A DNA stretch of 64,000 bases, taken from Hyphomicrobiales bacterium. Its GTDB lineage: Bacteria; Pseudomonadota; Alphaproteobacteria; Rhizobiales; Xanthobacteraceae. Shown piece after piece: positions 8,843-16,926 of this stretch. A model generated the notes under the pieces. It ran no database searches, was not told where the DNA came from, and saw only the letters and a list, made by a program, of their open reading frames with translations. Both the position numbers and the translations under genes were made by a program. The stretch spans positions 62,001 to 126,000 of the forward strand of contig PNAI01000027.1 in the NCBI GenBank assembly GCA_003169835.1, given 5' to 3'. Position 1 is the first letter of the stretch; every line of letters starts with the position of its first letter.

Positions 8843-9247
8843 ATGCGCACGCGCATTTCGCGTCTTTTTGTTGTCTTTCTCGCGGTCGCCTTTGCGGCCA
8901 GCGGGATGGCGTGGCAATCGTGCTTGACCCTGCAGCCAACACCGGCATCGGATATTTTTGCGCAACATCGTCATGCGGATTTGCCGCAACATCATGCAGA
9001 GAGCGGTAAGCACCATCATCATCAGACGGATGAGAAGCGGCCTGCCGGACACACCGATCAACAATCGTCCGATGACCATTCGTGCATGAAATGCTGCAGT
9101 CTCTGTATCGCGTCGGCGGTTGCACCAACCAACGTGAATGAAAGCGTCGTGTTCATTGCTTCATCCATGATTTTCAATTTTGAAAAAAAGAATTTCTTCG
9201 GCCGAACAATACGAATAGATCCTGGAATACCCAAACGCATCGTCTGA
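8843..9247 (+). CDS. small exported His/Cys-rich protein, DUF2946-like
   Basis: A 134-residue protein with an N-terminal signal or anchor (residues 1-23), a His-rich middle (HRHADLPQHH, HHHHQTDE) and a Cys cluster SCMKCCSLC. This composition is typical of small copper or heavy-metal-associated envelope proteins such as DUF2946 members; the family call is tentative. It precedes a His-rich outer-membrane protein and a cytochrome c', suggesting one metal-related module. A strong hairpin follows its stop codon, so it may be transcribed separately from the genes downstream. Confidence 0.6.
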   Translation: MRTRISRLFVVFLAVAFAASGMAWQSCLTLQPTPASDIFAQHRHADLPQHHAESGKHHHHQTDEKRPAGHTDQQSSDDHSCMKCCSLCIASAVAPTNVNESVVFIASSMIFNFEKKNFFGRTIRIDPGIPKRIV

Positions 9248-9252
9248 ATCCG

Positions 9253-9276
9253 CCCGCGTCGTGAGGACGACGCGGG
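9253..9276 (+). terminator. hairpin after the His/Cys-rich gene
   Basis: A perfect 10-bp inverted repeat (CCCGCGTCGT and its complement) with a GAGG loop starts six bases after the stop codon. Only a weak T-tract follows, so it may be a partial terminator or an mRNA-stabilising hairpin ahead of the next gene. Confidence 0.45.
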
Positions 9277-9339
9277 TTGATGCACACGCTCGATCTAACG
9301 GTCGTGCATCTCAGTTCGTTTCGGATTTAGAGTGTAACA

Positions 9340-10830
9340 ATGTCCATCTCGATGAGTTCGATGCTGCGCGCCTGTGCGTCAGGTGCGTGGATCGTCACGA
9401 TTTTTGGTTTCGTTAACTCGCCAATATCAGCGCAAGAAGCCGTCGCGCAAGTTGACCATAGTCAACACGTCATGCCCCCGCTTGACCATTCTCAACATCA
9501 GCAAGTCACACCGCAGTCGATCGCCGCCGAGAAGAAATGGCCGAAGGCATCAGACCGAAAATCCAAACCTTCAGTCCAACACCCCGCGCAACCAACGGCG
9601 CAAGACGAAGCGAAACCCAGCGTGGACCACACGGACCATGGCACGCCGGATCATACCGGCGGCGCGATGAGAGGATTTCTAGGCCCTTACGCCATCACAC
9701 GCGAAGCTTCGGGCACAAGCTGGGTCCCAGATGCCACACCGCATGGTGGGATTCACCGCCAGTACGGCGAGTGGTCCACGATGTCGCACGCGCTTTTAAA
9801 TTTTACCTACGATCAACAGGGCGGATCGCGCGGTGGAAACAAAACTTTTCTGAGCGGCATGGTCATGGGAATGGCGCAACGACAGGTCGACGATCACACG
9901 TTCGGTCTGCGTGCGATGCTGTCGCCGGAACCATTCATGGGTGCGAACGGCTATCCGTTGCTGCTCGCAACTGGAGAAACCGCCGATGGCAGGAATGGTC
10001 TGGTCGATCGCCAGCATCCTCATGAACTATTCATGGAGCTTGCAGCGATCTACAGCCGCAAGCTATCCGCCAACAGCAGCGTATTTCTCTATGCCGGTCT
10101 TCCCGGCGAGCCCGCGCTCGGACCGCCGGCGTTCATGCATCGCACAAGCGGCATGGATATTCCCGAAGCGCCAATCAGTCACCATTGGCTCGACTCTACG
10201 CATATCACGTTTGGCGTGGTGACGGCCGGTGTTGTCTTGAATACATGGAAATTCGAGGCTTCCGCCTTTCGCGGGCGTGAACCGGACCAGTTTCGCTACG
10301 ATATCGAATCGCCTAAGCTTGACAGCTACTCCGCGCGGCTGACCTGGAATCCGCTCCGCGAGTTATCCATGCAGGTGTCATGGGGCCGGTTGCATTCGCC
10401 AGAGCAGCTCGCACCAAATATCGACGAGGATCGCGTTACGGCTTCGGCGATCTACACTCAGCCTTTCGGGCGCGACAATCTGTGGAGCAACACCTTCGCT
10501 TGGGGCCGCAAGATACAGCGGCCGGGCGACACGCTTGATGGCTTTCTTTTCGAGAGCACCGTCAATTTCAAGAAGACCTATACGATATTCGTTCGTGCCG
10601 AGCGGGTCGCTGAGAACGAGTTGACCGAAGGTATTTTCGCTTTGGATGGGCGCGTTTTCACCGTCAACAAGATTTCGGTCGGCGGCATCTACGATTTCCG
10701 AATAACGGATCAGGTCAAGTTAGGTATCGGCGGCTTGGTTAGCAAACATATGCTTCCGGGCGATCTCAAGCCGCTCTACGGCAGCGATCCGACAAGCTAC
10801 ATGCTGTTCGCTCGTCTGAAGGTGATGTGA
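9340..10830 (+). CDS. His-rich outer-membrane beta-barrel protein of unknown function
   Basis: A 496-residue protein with a signal peptide ending around AQEA (residue 33). A disordered His/Asp segment (about 35-110) has repeated DHSQH, DHTDH and PDHTGG motifs, resembling metal-binding regions of copper-resistance proteins such as CopB/PcoB. From about 115 on, alternating hydrophobic strands and aromatic-ended turns, with a terminal YMLFARLKVM strand, suggest an outer-membrane barrel. The barrel itself does not look like CopB. The stop overlaps the start of the cytochrome c' gene (TGATG). A role in periplasmic metal handling is inferred from composition and context only. Confidence 0.65.
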   Translation: MSISMSSMLRACASGAWIVTIFGFVNSPISAQEAVAQVDHSQHVMPPLDHSQHQQVTPQSIAAEKKWPKASDRKSKPSVQHPAQPTAQDEAKPSVDHTDHGTPDHTGGAMRGFLGPYAITREASGTSWVPDATPHGGIHRQYGEWSTMSHALLNFTYDQQGGSRGGNKTFLSGMVMGMAQRQVDDHTFGLRAMLSPEPFMGANGYPLLLATGETADGRNGLVDRQHPHELFMELAAIYSRKLSANSSVFLYAGLPGEPALGPPAFMHRTSGMDIPEAPISHHWLDSTHITFGVVTAGVVLNTWKFEASAFRGREPDQFRYDIESPKLDSYSARLTWNPLRELSMQVSWGRLHSPEQLAPNIDEDRVTASAIYTQPFGRDNLWSNTFAWGRKIQRPGDTLDGFLFESTVNFKKTYTIFVRAERVAENELTEGIFALDGRVFTVNKISVGGIYDFRITDQVKLGIGGLVSKHMLPGDLKPLYGSDPTSYMLFARLKVM

Positions 10831-11282
10831 TGAATAAGATGTTTCGCGCAATCGGCAGCGCTGTGTTCGCCATGGCATTCGCTGCAGTTTCGCCGGGCTT
10901 CGCTCACGATCATGCGACCGGCATTGTGAAAGAGCGCATGGACGCGATGGAGAGCATGGCCAAGCACATGAAGGCCGTGTCCGAGCGGATTAAAAATAAA
11001 CGCGACCTTGCTGCGATTAAAATGGATGCGGAAGCCATTGCAGCGCTTGCGCCGCACATCACTCACCAATTCCCGCCGGGCAGCACCCAGCACCCGACGC
11101 AAGCAAAAGCGTCAATCTGGCAGAATTGGGCAGATTTCGAGAGCAAAGCGCGTGTGCTCGAAATCGAAAGCGGCAAGCTTGCCAAGATGAGTTCCGATGA
11201 CTTCGGGGCGCTCAGCACGCAAGTGCGTGCTGTGTCACAAGCCTGTGGCTCGTGCCATGAGCAATACCGCGCAAAGAAATAA
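10830..11282 (+). CDS. cytochrome c' family protein
   Basis: A 150-residue exported c-type cytochrome. After a signal peptide (residues 1-24, FAHDH) comes a four-helix pattern with regularly spaced Met and Ala, and the haem motif CGSCH sits near the C-terminus followed by EQYRAKK, the usual cytochrome c' arrangement. Family members bind NO or serve in redox protection and metal-stress settings. The ATG at 10830 overlaps the stop of the barrel protein (TGATG), so I prefer it to the GTG three bases upstream; the pair is almost certainly co-translated. Confidence 0.85.
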   Translation: MNKMFRAIGSAVFAMAFAAVSPGFAHDHATGIVKERMDAMESMAKHMKAVSERIKNKRDLAAIKMDAEAIAALAPHITHQFPPGSTQHPTQAKASIWQNWADFESKARVLEIESGKLAKMSSDDFGALSTQVRAVSQACGSCHEQYRAKK

Positions 11283-11296
11283 AAAACTCGGCACAC

Positions 11297-11320
11297 CCGC
11301 CAACGCATTTGCGTTGGCGG
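11297..11320. terminator. convergent hairpin terminator
   Basis: A perfect 10-bp stem with an ATTT loop lies between the cytochrome c' gene and the convergent small exported gene. Read on the minus strand it is followed, nine bases on, by a run of six T; on the plus strand there is no T-tract. It probably serves the minus-strand gene and perhaps both. Confidence 0.55.
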
Positions 11321-11357
11321 AGCGAGCGGCCCGAACTTAGGCCGTAGTCCGCTTACG

Positions 11358-11750
11358 TCACGATCCGCCGCCGGGCACGAAGCACAGAATTTTGTGCTGG
11401 CCCGTCGGTTGCCCGTTTTCGATGATCGGGTTGTACCAGACCACCGCTTCCGAGAATGGATTGCCCTGGTCGTGGATAACCACCTCGGGCGGGATCGGAG
11501 TCCAGACCTGGTTGATCGGAACCCAGTAGCTGTTTTCCCGCATGTCATATTCGGTGCGGTGACCATCCGCGTACGAACAACAAAGTTTCCCGGTGGGAGA
11601 CTTCATCGATTCGAACCAAAACCGGATTTGAGGCGGGACGTTCCTCAGCTCTTCCCTGTCCATGGCAACAACCTTGCCGGCCAGTGCCGCGGCCAGGGCG
11701 ACTATAATAGCGACGCAAGCGAAAACAAACGTGGTTTTAGGGTTGCGCAT
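11358..11750 (-). CDS. small exported protein of unknown function
   Basis: A 130-residue protein with an N-terminal signal peptide or anchor (residues 1-29). The body contains KLCCSYADGHRTEYDMRE, a WVPI segment, PPEVVIHDQGNP and a C-terminal CFVPG. I recall very similar unnamed proteins in Bradyrhizobium-type genomes but know no function. The CC pair and the third Cys near the end could form disulphides. It is convergent with the cytochrome gene. Confidence 0.65.
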   Translation of the reverse strand: MRNPKTTFVFACVAIIVALAAALAGKVVAMDREELRNVPPQIRFWFESMKSPTGKLCCSYADGHRTEYDMRENSYWVPINQVWTPIPPEVVIHDQGNPFSEAVVWYNPIIENGQPTGQHKILCFVPGGGS

Positions 11751-11854
11751 TCGCCAAGCTCCATTGCAAGACCTGACGCTTCAACGCGGTTACGACCCTC
11801 CAAATGCAAGAACGGGACCACTTTGATTCCGCTACTGAATTAGGCTGGAATTCG

Positions 11855-11869
11855 TTAACAGATTATTAA
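11855..11869. promoter_or_regulatory. candidate CtrA box (TTAA-N7-TTAA)
   Basis: The sequence TTAACAGATTATTAA fits the TTAA-N7-TTAA consensus of the alphaproteobacterial master regulator CtrA. It lies about 100 bases upstream of the alpha/beta-hydrolase start, between divergent genes. Eight fixed A/T positions are unusual in this GC-rich DNA, but a single site is weak evidence. Confidence 0.35.
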
Positions 11870-11971
11870 AGACGTGCAGACTGGGCCGGGCACGCGTATC
11901 GCGCGTGCCTGGCGAGTTCTGCATTCGGGTTAAGCTTGCTGCACAACGCAGCGGCAGGATGGGAGAATCAA

Positions 11972-12835
11972 ATGTCGATCGCCTTGGTTCGCGGAATCAA
12001 TATCGCCTACGAGATCATCGGCAATGACGGCCCCTGGGTCGCGCTGACGCCGGGCGGGCGGCGCTCGCATCACGAATTCCTGCCGTTGAGCCGAAGGATC
12101 GCGGCCGCAGGATTTCGCGTGTTTCTGCACGACCGGCGCAACACCGGCGCGTCCGATATCCTGATCGAGGGGGATGAGGGCGAAGAGTCGCTCTGGATCG
12201 ACGATCTGCACGAGCTGCTGAAGCAGCAAAATGCCCTGCCCGCGTTCATCGGCGGATCTTCGGCGGGGGCGCGGATGTCAATCCGCTACTATCTGCGGCA
12301 TGGGCAAGACGTGCGGCAAGACGTGCGTGGGTTGCTGCTGTTTCGCGTGACCGGTGGCGCGTTCGCGGCCGGGCGTTTGCCGGAAAATTACTATGGCCAA
12401 TTCATCCGTGCCGCCGAACAGGGCGGCATGGAAGCCGTGTGCGCGACCGAACAATACCAGGAGCGCATCAAGGCCAATCCGAAAAACCGCGCGCGGCTGA
12501 TGGCCATGAAGCCAGAGCACTACATCGACGTGATGGCGCGTTGGCGCGAGCAGTTTTCCGCCGGTGGTCATTTGCCTGTGATGGGTGTGACCGAAGCCGA
12601 GCTGCGCTCGATCAAGGTGCCCGCCGTCGTCATCCCGGGCAACGACAAGACGCACGCGTCGGCGAGCGGCCGCACCGCAGCCAAGCTGATTCCGGGCAGC
12701 CAACTGCATGAGCTGTCCATCGCCGATCAAGATGTCGATCTCATCCCATTCGATCAATGGGCGCCCTATGAAGACGAGATCGCGCGCGTGTTCGTCGATT
12801 TCATGCGCGGCATCGCAATGCGCCGCACCGGCTAA
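11972..12835 (+). CDS. alpha/beta-hydrolase fold protein
   Basis: A 287-residue cytosolic alpha/beta-hydrolase. The strand-turn LTPGGRRSHHEF carries the oxyanion region, DRRNTGASD is the typical post-strand-4 motif, and GGSSAG is the nucleophile elbow with the central Ser. The acid is probably the Asp of PGNDKTH. I cannot see a clear catalytic His at the usual C-terminal place, so activity is uncertain. ATG 11972 is chosen because GGGAGA sits just upstream; the longer frame needs a TTG. It lies 9 bases before the Mur-ligase gene and is likely in one operon with it. Confidence 0.8.
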   Translation: MSIALVRGINIAYEIIGNDGPWVALTPGGRRSHHEFLPLSRRIAAAGFRVFLHDRRNTGASDILIEGDEGEESLWIDDLHELLKQQNALPAFIGGSSAGARMSIRYYLRHGQDVRQDVRGLLLFRVTGGAFAAGRLPENYYGQFIRAAEQGGMEAVCATEQYQERIKANPKNRARLMAMKPEHYIDVMARWREQFSAGGHLPVMGVTEAELRSIKVPAVVIPGNDKTHASASGRTAAKLIPGSQLHELSIADQDVDLIPFDQWAPYEDEIARVFVDFMRGIAMRRTG

Positions 12836-12844
12836 GGACTGCTG

Positions 12845-14284
12845 ATGGCTTTCGGCAACGTCAAAAAAGTTCACTTCATCGGGATCGCCGGCAAGGGCAT
12901 GAGCGCGACCGCGCTGCTGTTGCGGCAACTGGGCTGCGAGATCAGCGGATCGGACGACGGATTTTATCCGCCGGTGAGCGACTATCTTGTGCGCGCGAAG
13001 ATTCCATTTTCGAAGGGCTACAAGAAAGAGCACATCCCGCCGGATGCCGATATCATTGTGGTCGGCAAGAACGCCAAATTGACGCCGAAAGAAAACGAGG
13101 AGGTGCGCGCGGCCTTCGCGAGCGGCAAGCCGGTGCGCTCGTTTCCCGACATCCTGGAAGAACTGGTCGAAGGCATCGATACAATCGTCGTCGCCGGCAG
13201 CTATGGCAAGTCGACCTGCACCGCGCTGCTGGCCTGGTGCCTCACCCATGCGGGCAAGGACCCGAGCTATTTCATCGGCGAGGTGACGAACGGATTTGAC
13301 GTTTATGCGCATCTCGGCAAGGGCGGCGTGTTCGTGCTCGAAGGCGATGAATATCCATCCGCCAACTGGGACGACCGCTCGAAATTTCTGCACTACCGGC
13401 CGAAGAACATCCTGCTCACATCGGCCACCCACGACCACGTCAACGTTTTTCCGACGCACGCGGAATATCTCGCGCCGTTTCGCACACTGCTCAAACTACT
13501 CCCGTCCGACGGCCTACTGATCGCTAACCAAAGCGAACAATTCGCGCGCGGTCTTGCCGAGCACCGTGGAGGTAAGACAATTTTCTATGCGGTGGAAGGC
13601 GCGACTTCACACGACAAGATTTGGCACGCTCAAAGCATCGTCTATGGCGACAGGACCACGTTCGATTTGATGTTGGGGACGCAAAAAATTGTGACGCTCG
13701 CCACGGCTCTGCTCGGCGCGCACAACATCGAGAACATCGTGGGCGTGAGCGCCATGCTGCTGGAAAAGAACTTGCTGACACCGCACGAATTGGCGGGCGG
13801 CATCGCGTCGTTTCAAGGCGTCAAGCGCAGGCTGGACCGCAAGTCCGACAAGACATCGATTCCTATCTTTGAGGGTTTCGGCTCGTCGTATGAAAAGGCG
13901 AGGAGCGCCATTTCGGCGATCCAGAAACACTTTCCGCGCCAACGGCTGATGGTGGTGTTCGAGCCGCATACGTTTTCGTGGCGTAATCGTAACGCGCTGC
14001 TTTGGTACGACGACGTGTTCAAGGGCGCGTCGAAGGTGTTCATTTACGAGCCGGCCGCGCAAGGCGCGGGCACGCATGAGCAGCTCTCGCAGGACGAAAT
14101 CGTCGCGCGGGTGAAGAAGGCCGGGTTCGACGCGGTGGCCATTTCCGAGCCTGAGGCGGGGTTGGCGCATATCGACCGCAGCCTGGACAAAAACAACGTG
14201 ATCCTGCTGCTGACCTCAGGCAACCTCGGCGGGCTGATCGAGACGATCCCGCGGCTGGCCGAAAAGAAATTTCCGTTGCGATAA
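12845..14284 (+). CDS. mpl: Mpl-like Mur ligase (UDP-MurNAc-tripeptide ligase type)
   Basis: A 479-residue Mur ligase. The N-terminal Rossmann start HFIGIAGKGMSATA fits MurC/Mpl. The ATP loop is GSYGKST rather than the usual GTHGKTT. EGDEYPSANWDDRSKFLHYRP and a C-terminal EPHTFSWRN region match the Mpl layout. Mpl reattaches recycled L-Ala-gamma-D-Glu-mDap tripeptide to UDP-MurNAc during cell-wall recycling. The altered P-loop (Tyr for His, Ser for Thr) and the isolation from the dcw cluster mean a related but different substrate is possible. Confidence 0.8.
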   Translation: MAFGNVKKVHFIGIAGKGMSATALLLRQLGCEISGSDDGFYPPVSDYLVRAKIPFSKGYKKEHIPPDADIIVVGKNAKLTPKENEEVRAAFASGKPVRSFPDILEELVEGIDTIVVAGSYGKSTCTALLAWCLTHAGKDPSYFIGEVTNGFDVYAHLGKGGVFVLEGDEYPSANWDDRSKFLHYRPKNILLTSATHDHVNVFPTHAEYLAPFRTLLKLLPSDGLLIANQSEQFARGLAEHRGGKTIFYAVEGATSHDKIWHAQSIVYGDRTTFDLMLGTQKIVTLATALLGAHNIENIVGVSAMLLEKNLLTPHELAGGIASFQGVKRRLDRKSDKTSIPIFEGFGSSYEKARSAISAIQKHFPRQRLMVVFEPHTFSWRNRNALLWYDDVFKGASKVFIYEPAAQGAGTHEQLSQDEIVARVKKAGFDAVAISEPEAGLAHIDRSLDKNNVILLLTSGNLGGLIETIPRLAEKKFPLR

Positions 14285-14433
14285 AATCGGTCGCTCTTGC
14301 TTGGTCTGGCGGGAACTGCGGTTTCGTTCAATCAATTATCACAAGGATGTGCCTTATTTCGCCGGTTGCGGCATTACGCGGTATTGCGAAATGAGCTAAC
14401 ATGCAGATGGCTGGGTCCAGTTAAGGTATGCCC

Positions 14434-15183
14434 ATGATCAGAACGATCCGATTGGTTCTCGTGCTGGCCGCCGTGACATTGGCAGCGCCGCTTGCGCGCG
14501 CGGTGGAGCAAGTGGATCTGCTTCTCGTGCTTGCGTCCGACGTGTCACGCAGCGTCGATCAGCCGAAATTCAAACTGCAGCGCGACGGATATGCCGCCGC
14601 CTTGGCGGACAAGCGCGTGCTGGAGGCCATCGGTTCGGGACGCCACCAGCGCATCGCCGTTTGCTTCGTCGAATGGTCGGGCGTGAGTGCGCAGAAACTG
14701 TTGATCGATTGGATGGTGATCAACGGCGCGGAATCGGCACGCAAGTTCGGCGACAATCTGCTGGAATTGCCGCGCTCGTTCGCCGAGCGCACATCGATCA
14801 GCGGCGCCATAGACTACGCCGTGAACCTGTTCGACCAGGCGCCGTATAAATCCGAGCGGCACACCATCGACGTATCCGGCGACGGCACCAACAATTCGGG
14901 CCGGGAAGTGACGGGCGCGCGCGATGCAGCACTCGCCAAAGGCATCACGATTAACGGCCTCGTCATCTTGAGCGAGCGGCCGATGGCGTGGAACCCCGAA
15001 CACACCAATCCGCCGGGCGGGCTCGAGAAATACTACCGCGACAACGTGGTCGGCGGGCCGGGCGCGTTCGTGATCGTGGCGGAGGATTTCAATTCCTTCG
15101 GACAGGCGATCATCAAGAAACTGATCGCGGAGATAGCGCTCGCACCGCGGCCAGAGATCAATACCCGCACACCGCGCGGCTGA
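14434..15183 (+). CDS. DUF1194 (VWA-like) exported protein
   Basis: A 249-residue protein with a signal peptide (to about ARAVEQ) followed by a DUF1194 domain, a von Willebrand A-like fold. The metal-site motif D-x-S-x-S appears as DVSRS near residue 36, and DVSGDGTNN supplies the later acidic strand. The function of these exported proteins is not established. ATG 14434 is preferred because AAGG lies seven bases upstream, whereas it sits too close to the ATG at 14428. It is unlinked to the ligase gene before it (about 150 bases). Confidence 0.8.
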   Translation: MIRTIRLVLVLAAVTLAAPLARAVEQVDLLLVLASDVSRSVDQPKFKLQRDGYAAALADKRVLEAIGSGRHQRIAVCFVEWSGVSAQKLLIDWMVINGAESARKFGDNLLELPRSFAERTSISGAIDYAVNLFDQAPYKSERHTIDVSGDGTNNSGREVTGARDAALAKGITINGLVILSERPMAWNPEHTNPPGGLEKYYRDNVVGGPGAFVIVAEDFNSFGQAIIKKLIAEIALAPRPEINTRTPRG

Positions 15184-15289
15184 ACCCAGATCCGGTGACC
15201 TCCGGTAGACGCCAAATCCGCCTTGCCAAAGGCAGCGCGGGAGGAGGATCATGGCGCCTGCAATCAACAAGGGTACCAGGGAGGATTCC

Positions 15290-16024
15290 ATGACCATGCG
15301 ACTTCTTACGCTGGCGGCAACGGCTGCCGCGCTCGCGCTCAGTGCGCCCGCGAAGGCGAGCGAGATCAAGGTTCTCAGCTCTAACGCGTTGAAGACCGTA
15401 CTCGAAGATTTGGGTCCGAAATTCGAGAAGGCGACTGAAAACAAGCTCGCAATCACCTTCGGCACCGCCGCCGAGTTGAAGGTCGCGATCGAGAAGGGCG
15501 CTGTGGTCGACGTTGCGGTCCTTACCGACGGCGGCGTCGATGACCTGATCAAGCAGGGCAAACTTGCGTCAAAGGTGGCACTTGCGCGATCAGGGATAGC
15601 CGTGGCGATCAAAAAGGGTGCGCCGAAGCCCGATCTCAGTTCGACGGAGGCCTTCAAGAAGATGCTGCTTTCGGCAAAATCAATTGCCTATGTCGAACAA
15701 GGCGCGAGCGGCATTTATCTGAAGGGCCTGTTCGAAAAGCTCGGCGTTGCAGAGCAGATCAAAGGCAAGCTGAAGTCCGTCAAAGCCGCCGGTGAAGCGG
15801 TCGCCAACGGAGAGGCCGAGATCGGGTTCACGCAAGTCAGCGAAGTCCTGCCCTACGCCGGCGCGGAGGTCGGCGGCATGCTGCCGCCCGACATCCAGTC
15901 CACCACCAATTTCGCGTTTGGCATCCACAGCAAGGATTCGAAGCCCGCCGCAGAGCTGGTCAAGTTCATGACCACAACGGCAGCGGCCGCGGTGATCAAG
16001 GCCAAGGGGCTGGAGCCGCGCTGA
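15290..16024 (+). CDS. ModA-like periplasmic substrate-binding protein
   Basis: A 244-residue periplasmic protein: signal peptide 1-24 (ALSAPAKA), then EIKVLSSNALKTVLEDLGPKFE and LKVAIEKGAVVDVAVLTD, typical of the ModA/molybdate-binding superfamily. No modB or modC permease gene is adjacent, and the oxyanion-binding residues cannot be confirmed, so the ligand may not be molybdate; such orphan proteins are common in this group. ATG 15290 follows a GGGAGG ribosome-binding site. A strong terminator hairpin follows the gene. Confidence 0.75.
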   Translation: MTMRLLTLAATAAALALSAPAKASEIKVLSSNALKTVLEDLGPKFEKATENKLAITFGTAAELKVAIEKGAVVDVAVLTDGGVDDLIKQGKLASKVALARSGIAVAIKKGAPKPDLSSTEAFKKMLLSAKSIAYVEQGASGIYLKGLFEKLGVAEQIKGKLKSVKAAGEAVANGEAEIGFTQVSEVLPYAGAEVGGMLPPDIQSTTNFAFGIHSKDSKPAAELVKFMTTTAAAAVIKAKGLEPR

Positions 16025-16044
16025 CCCTTCCCTGCCGAAACTTT

Positions 16045-16073
16045 AAGCGCCCCGGTTTCGCGCCGGGGCGCTT
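16045..16073 (+). terminator. hairpin terminator after ModA-like gene
   Basis: An 11-bp perfect stem (AAGCGCCCCGG with its complement) and a 7-base loop lies 20 bases after the stop codon. The stem ends in TT but lacks a long T-tract. Confidence 0.6.
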
Positions 16074-16130
16074 GATCGCGTCGCGACACCTCGGCTACAG
16101 AACTCTTGTTGCAGTTCAGAGGTGGAGCCG

Positions 16131-16832
16131 ATGAAGAAGGTCTATACCGACGCCAAGGCGGCGCTCGCCGGAGTGCTCAAGGACGGCATGCTGATCATGG
16201 CCGGCGGCTTCGGGCTGTGCGGCATCCCGGAAACCCTGATCCTGGCAATCCGCGACTCAGGCGTCAAAAACTTGACCGTCGTTTCCAACAATGCGGGGAT
16301 CGACGGCGTGGGGCTCGGCCTGCTGCTCGACACCAAGCAAATCAAGAAAATGATCTCGTCCTACGTGGGCGAGAACAAGACATTCGCACAACAATACCTG
16401 GCCGGCGAATTGGAGATCGAATTCAACCCGCAAGGCACTCTGGCCGAGCGCATCCGCGCCGGCGGCGCGGGCATTCCGGCGTTCTTCACCAAGACCGGCG
16501 CCGGCACCGCGATCGCCAAGGGCAAGGAAGAGCGCGAGTTCGAGGGCGAACGCTATGTGATGGAGCGCGGTATCGTTGCTGACCTGTCGATCGTGCATGC
16601 CTGGAAGGGCGATACCGAAGGCAATCTCGTTTACCGGAAGACCGCGCGCAATTTCAATCCGATGATGGCCACGGCCGGCCGCGTCACCGTGGCCGAAGTC
16701 GAGAACATGGTCGAGCCCGGAACGCTCAATCCCGACCACATCATCACGCCGGGTGTCTACGTGAAGCGCATCGTGGCGGTGCCGAACGCGAAAAAGCACA
16801 TCGAGCAACGCACCGTGCGCAAACGCGCATGA
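16131..16832 (+). CDS. scoA: 3-oxoacid CoA-transferase subunit A
   Basis: The 233-residue alpha subunit of a class I CoA-transferase, which moves CoA between succinyl-CoA and a 3-oxoacid such as acetoacetate. Visible motifs are GGFGLCGIPE near the N-terminus, VSNNAG and the later GGAGIPAFFT. With the B subunit it forms the heteromeric enzyme of ketone-body or polyhydroxybutyrate breakdown, or of the 3-oxoadipate branch. ATG 16131 is chosen over a GTG nine bases upstream because AGAGGTGG lies at the right distance. The last codons sit inside a palindromic repeat. Confidence 0.9.
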   Translation: MKKVYTDAKAALAGVLKDGMLIMAGGFGLCGIPETLILAIRDSGVKNLTVVSNNAGIDGVGLGLLLDTKQIKKMISSYVGENKTFAQQYLAGELEIEFNPQGTLAERIRAGGAGIPAFFTKTGAGTAIAKGKEEREFEGERYVMERGIVADLSIVHAWKGDTEGNLVYRKTARNFNPMMATAGRVTVAEVENMVEPGTLNPDHIITPGVYVKRIVAVPNAKKHIEQRTVRKRA

Positions 16833-16899
16833 TCCCGAAAATGCCTGCCCCCGGACTTGATCCGGGGGTGGGAACCGGTTTTCGGAAAAGATCATGCGC
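16825..16899. repeat. intergenic palindromic repeat element with nested hairpin
   Basis: GCGCATGATC and CCGAAAA at the left are mirrored by TTTTCGG and GATCATGCGC at the right, enclosing a smaller hairpin (CCCCCGGA, loop CTTGA, TCCGGGGG; 16848-16868). The element begins in the final codons of scoA and fills most of the gap to scoB. I recall very similar palindromes scattered in Bradyrhizobiaceae genomes; only this one copy was noticed here. Confidence 0.7.
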
Positions 16900-16926
16900 A
16901 AGAAAATGACTGTTTAGGAGACTCCC

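Noticed and set aside
9340-10830. CopB copper-resistance protein
   Set aside because: His/Asp repeats resemble CopB, but the barrel segments do not match CopB and no copA-like gene is adjacent.
11889-11909. 8-bp hairpin upstream of the hydrolase
   Set aside because: Short stem with no T-tract; not strong enough to call a terminator.
12278-13459. 393-residue minus-strand frame
   Set aside because: It lies antisense to the hydrolase and Mur-ligase genes, both with clear families. It is a GC-rich shadow of codon positions.
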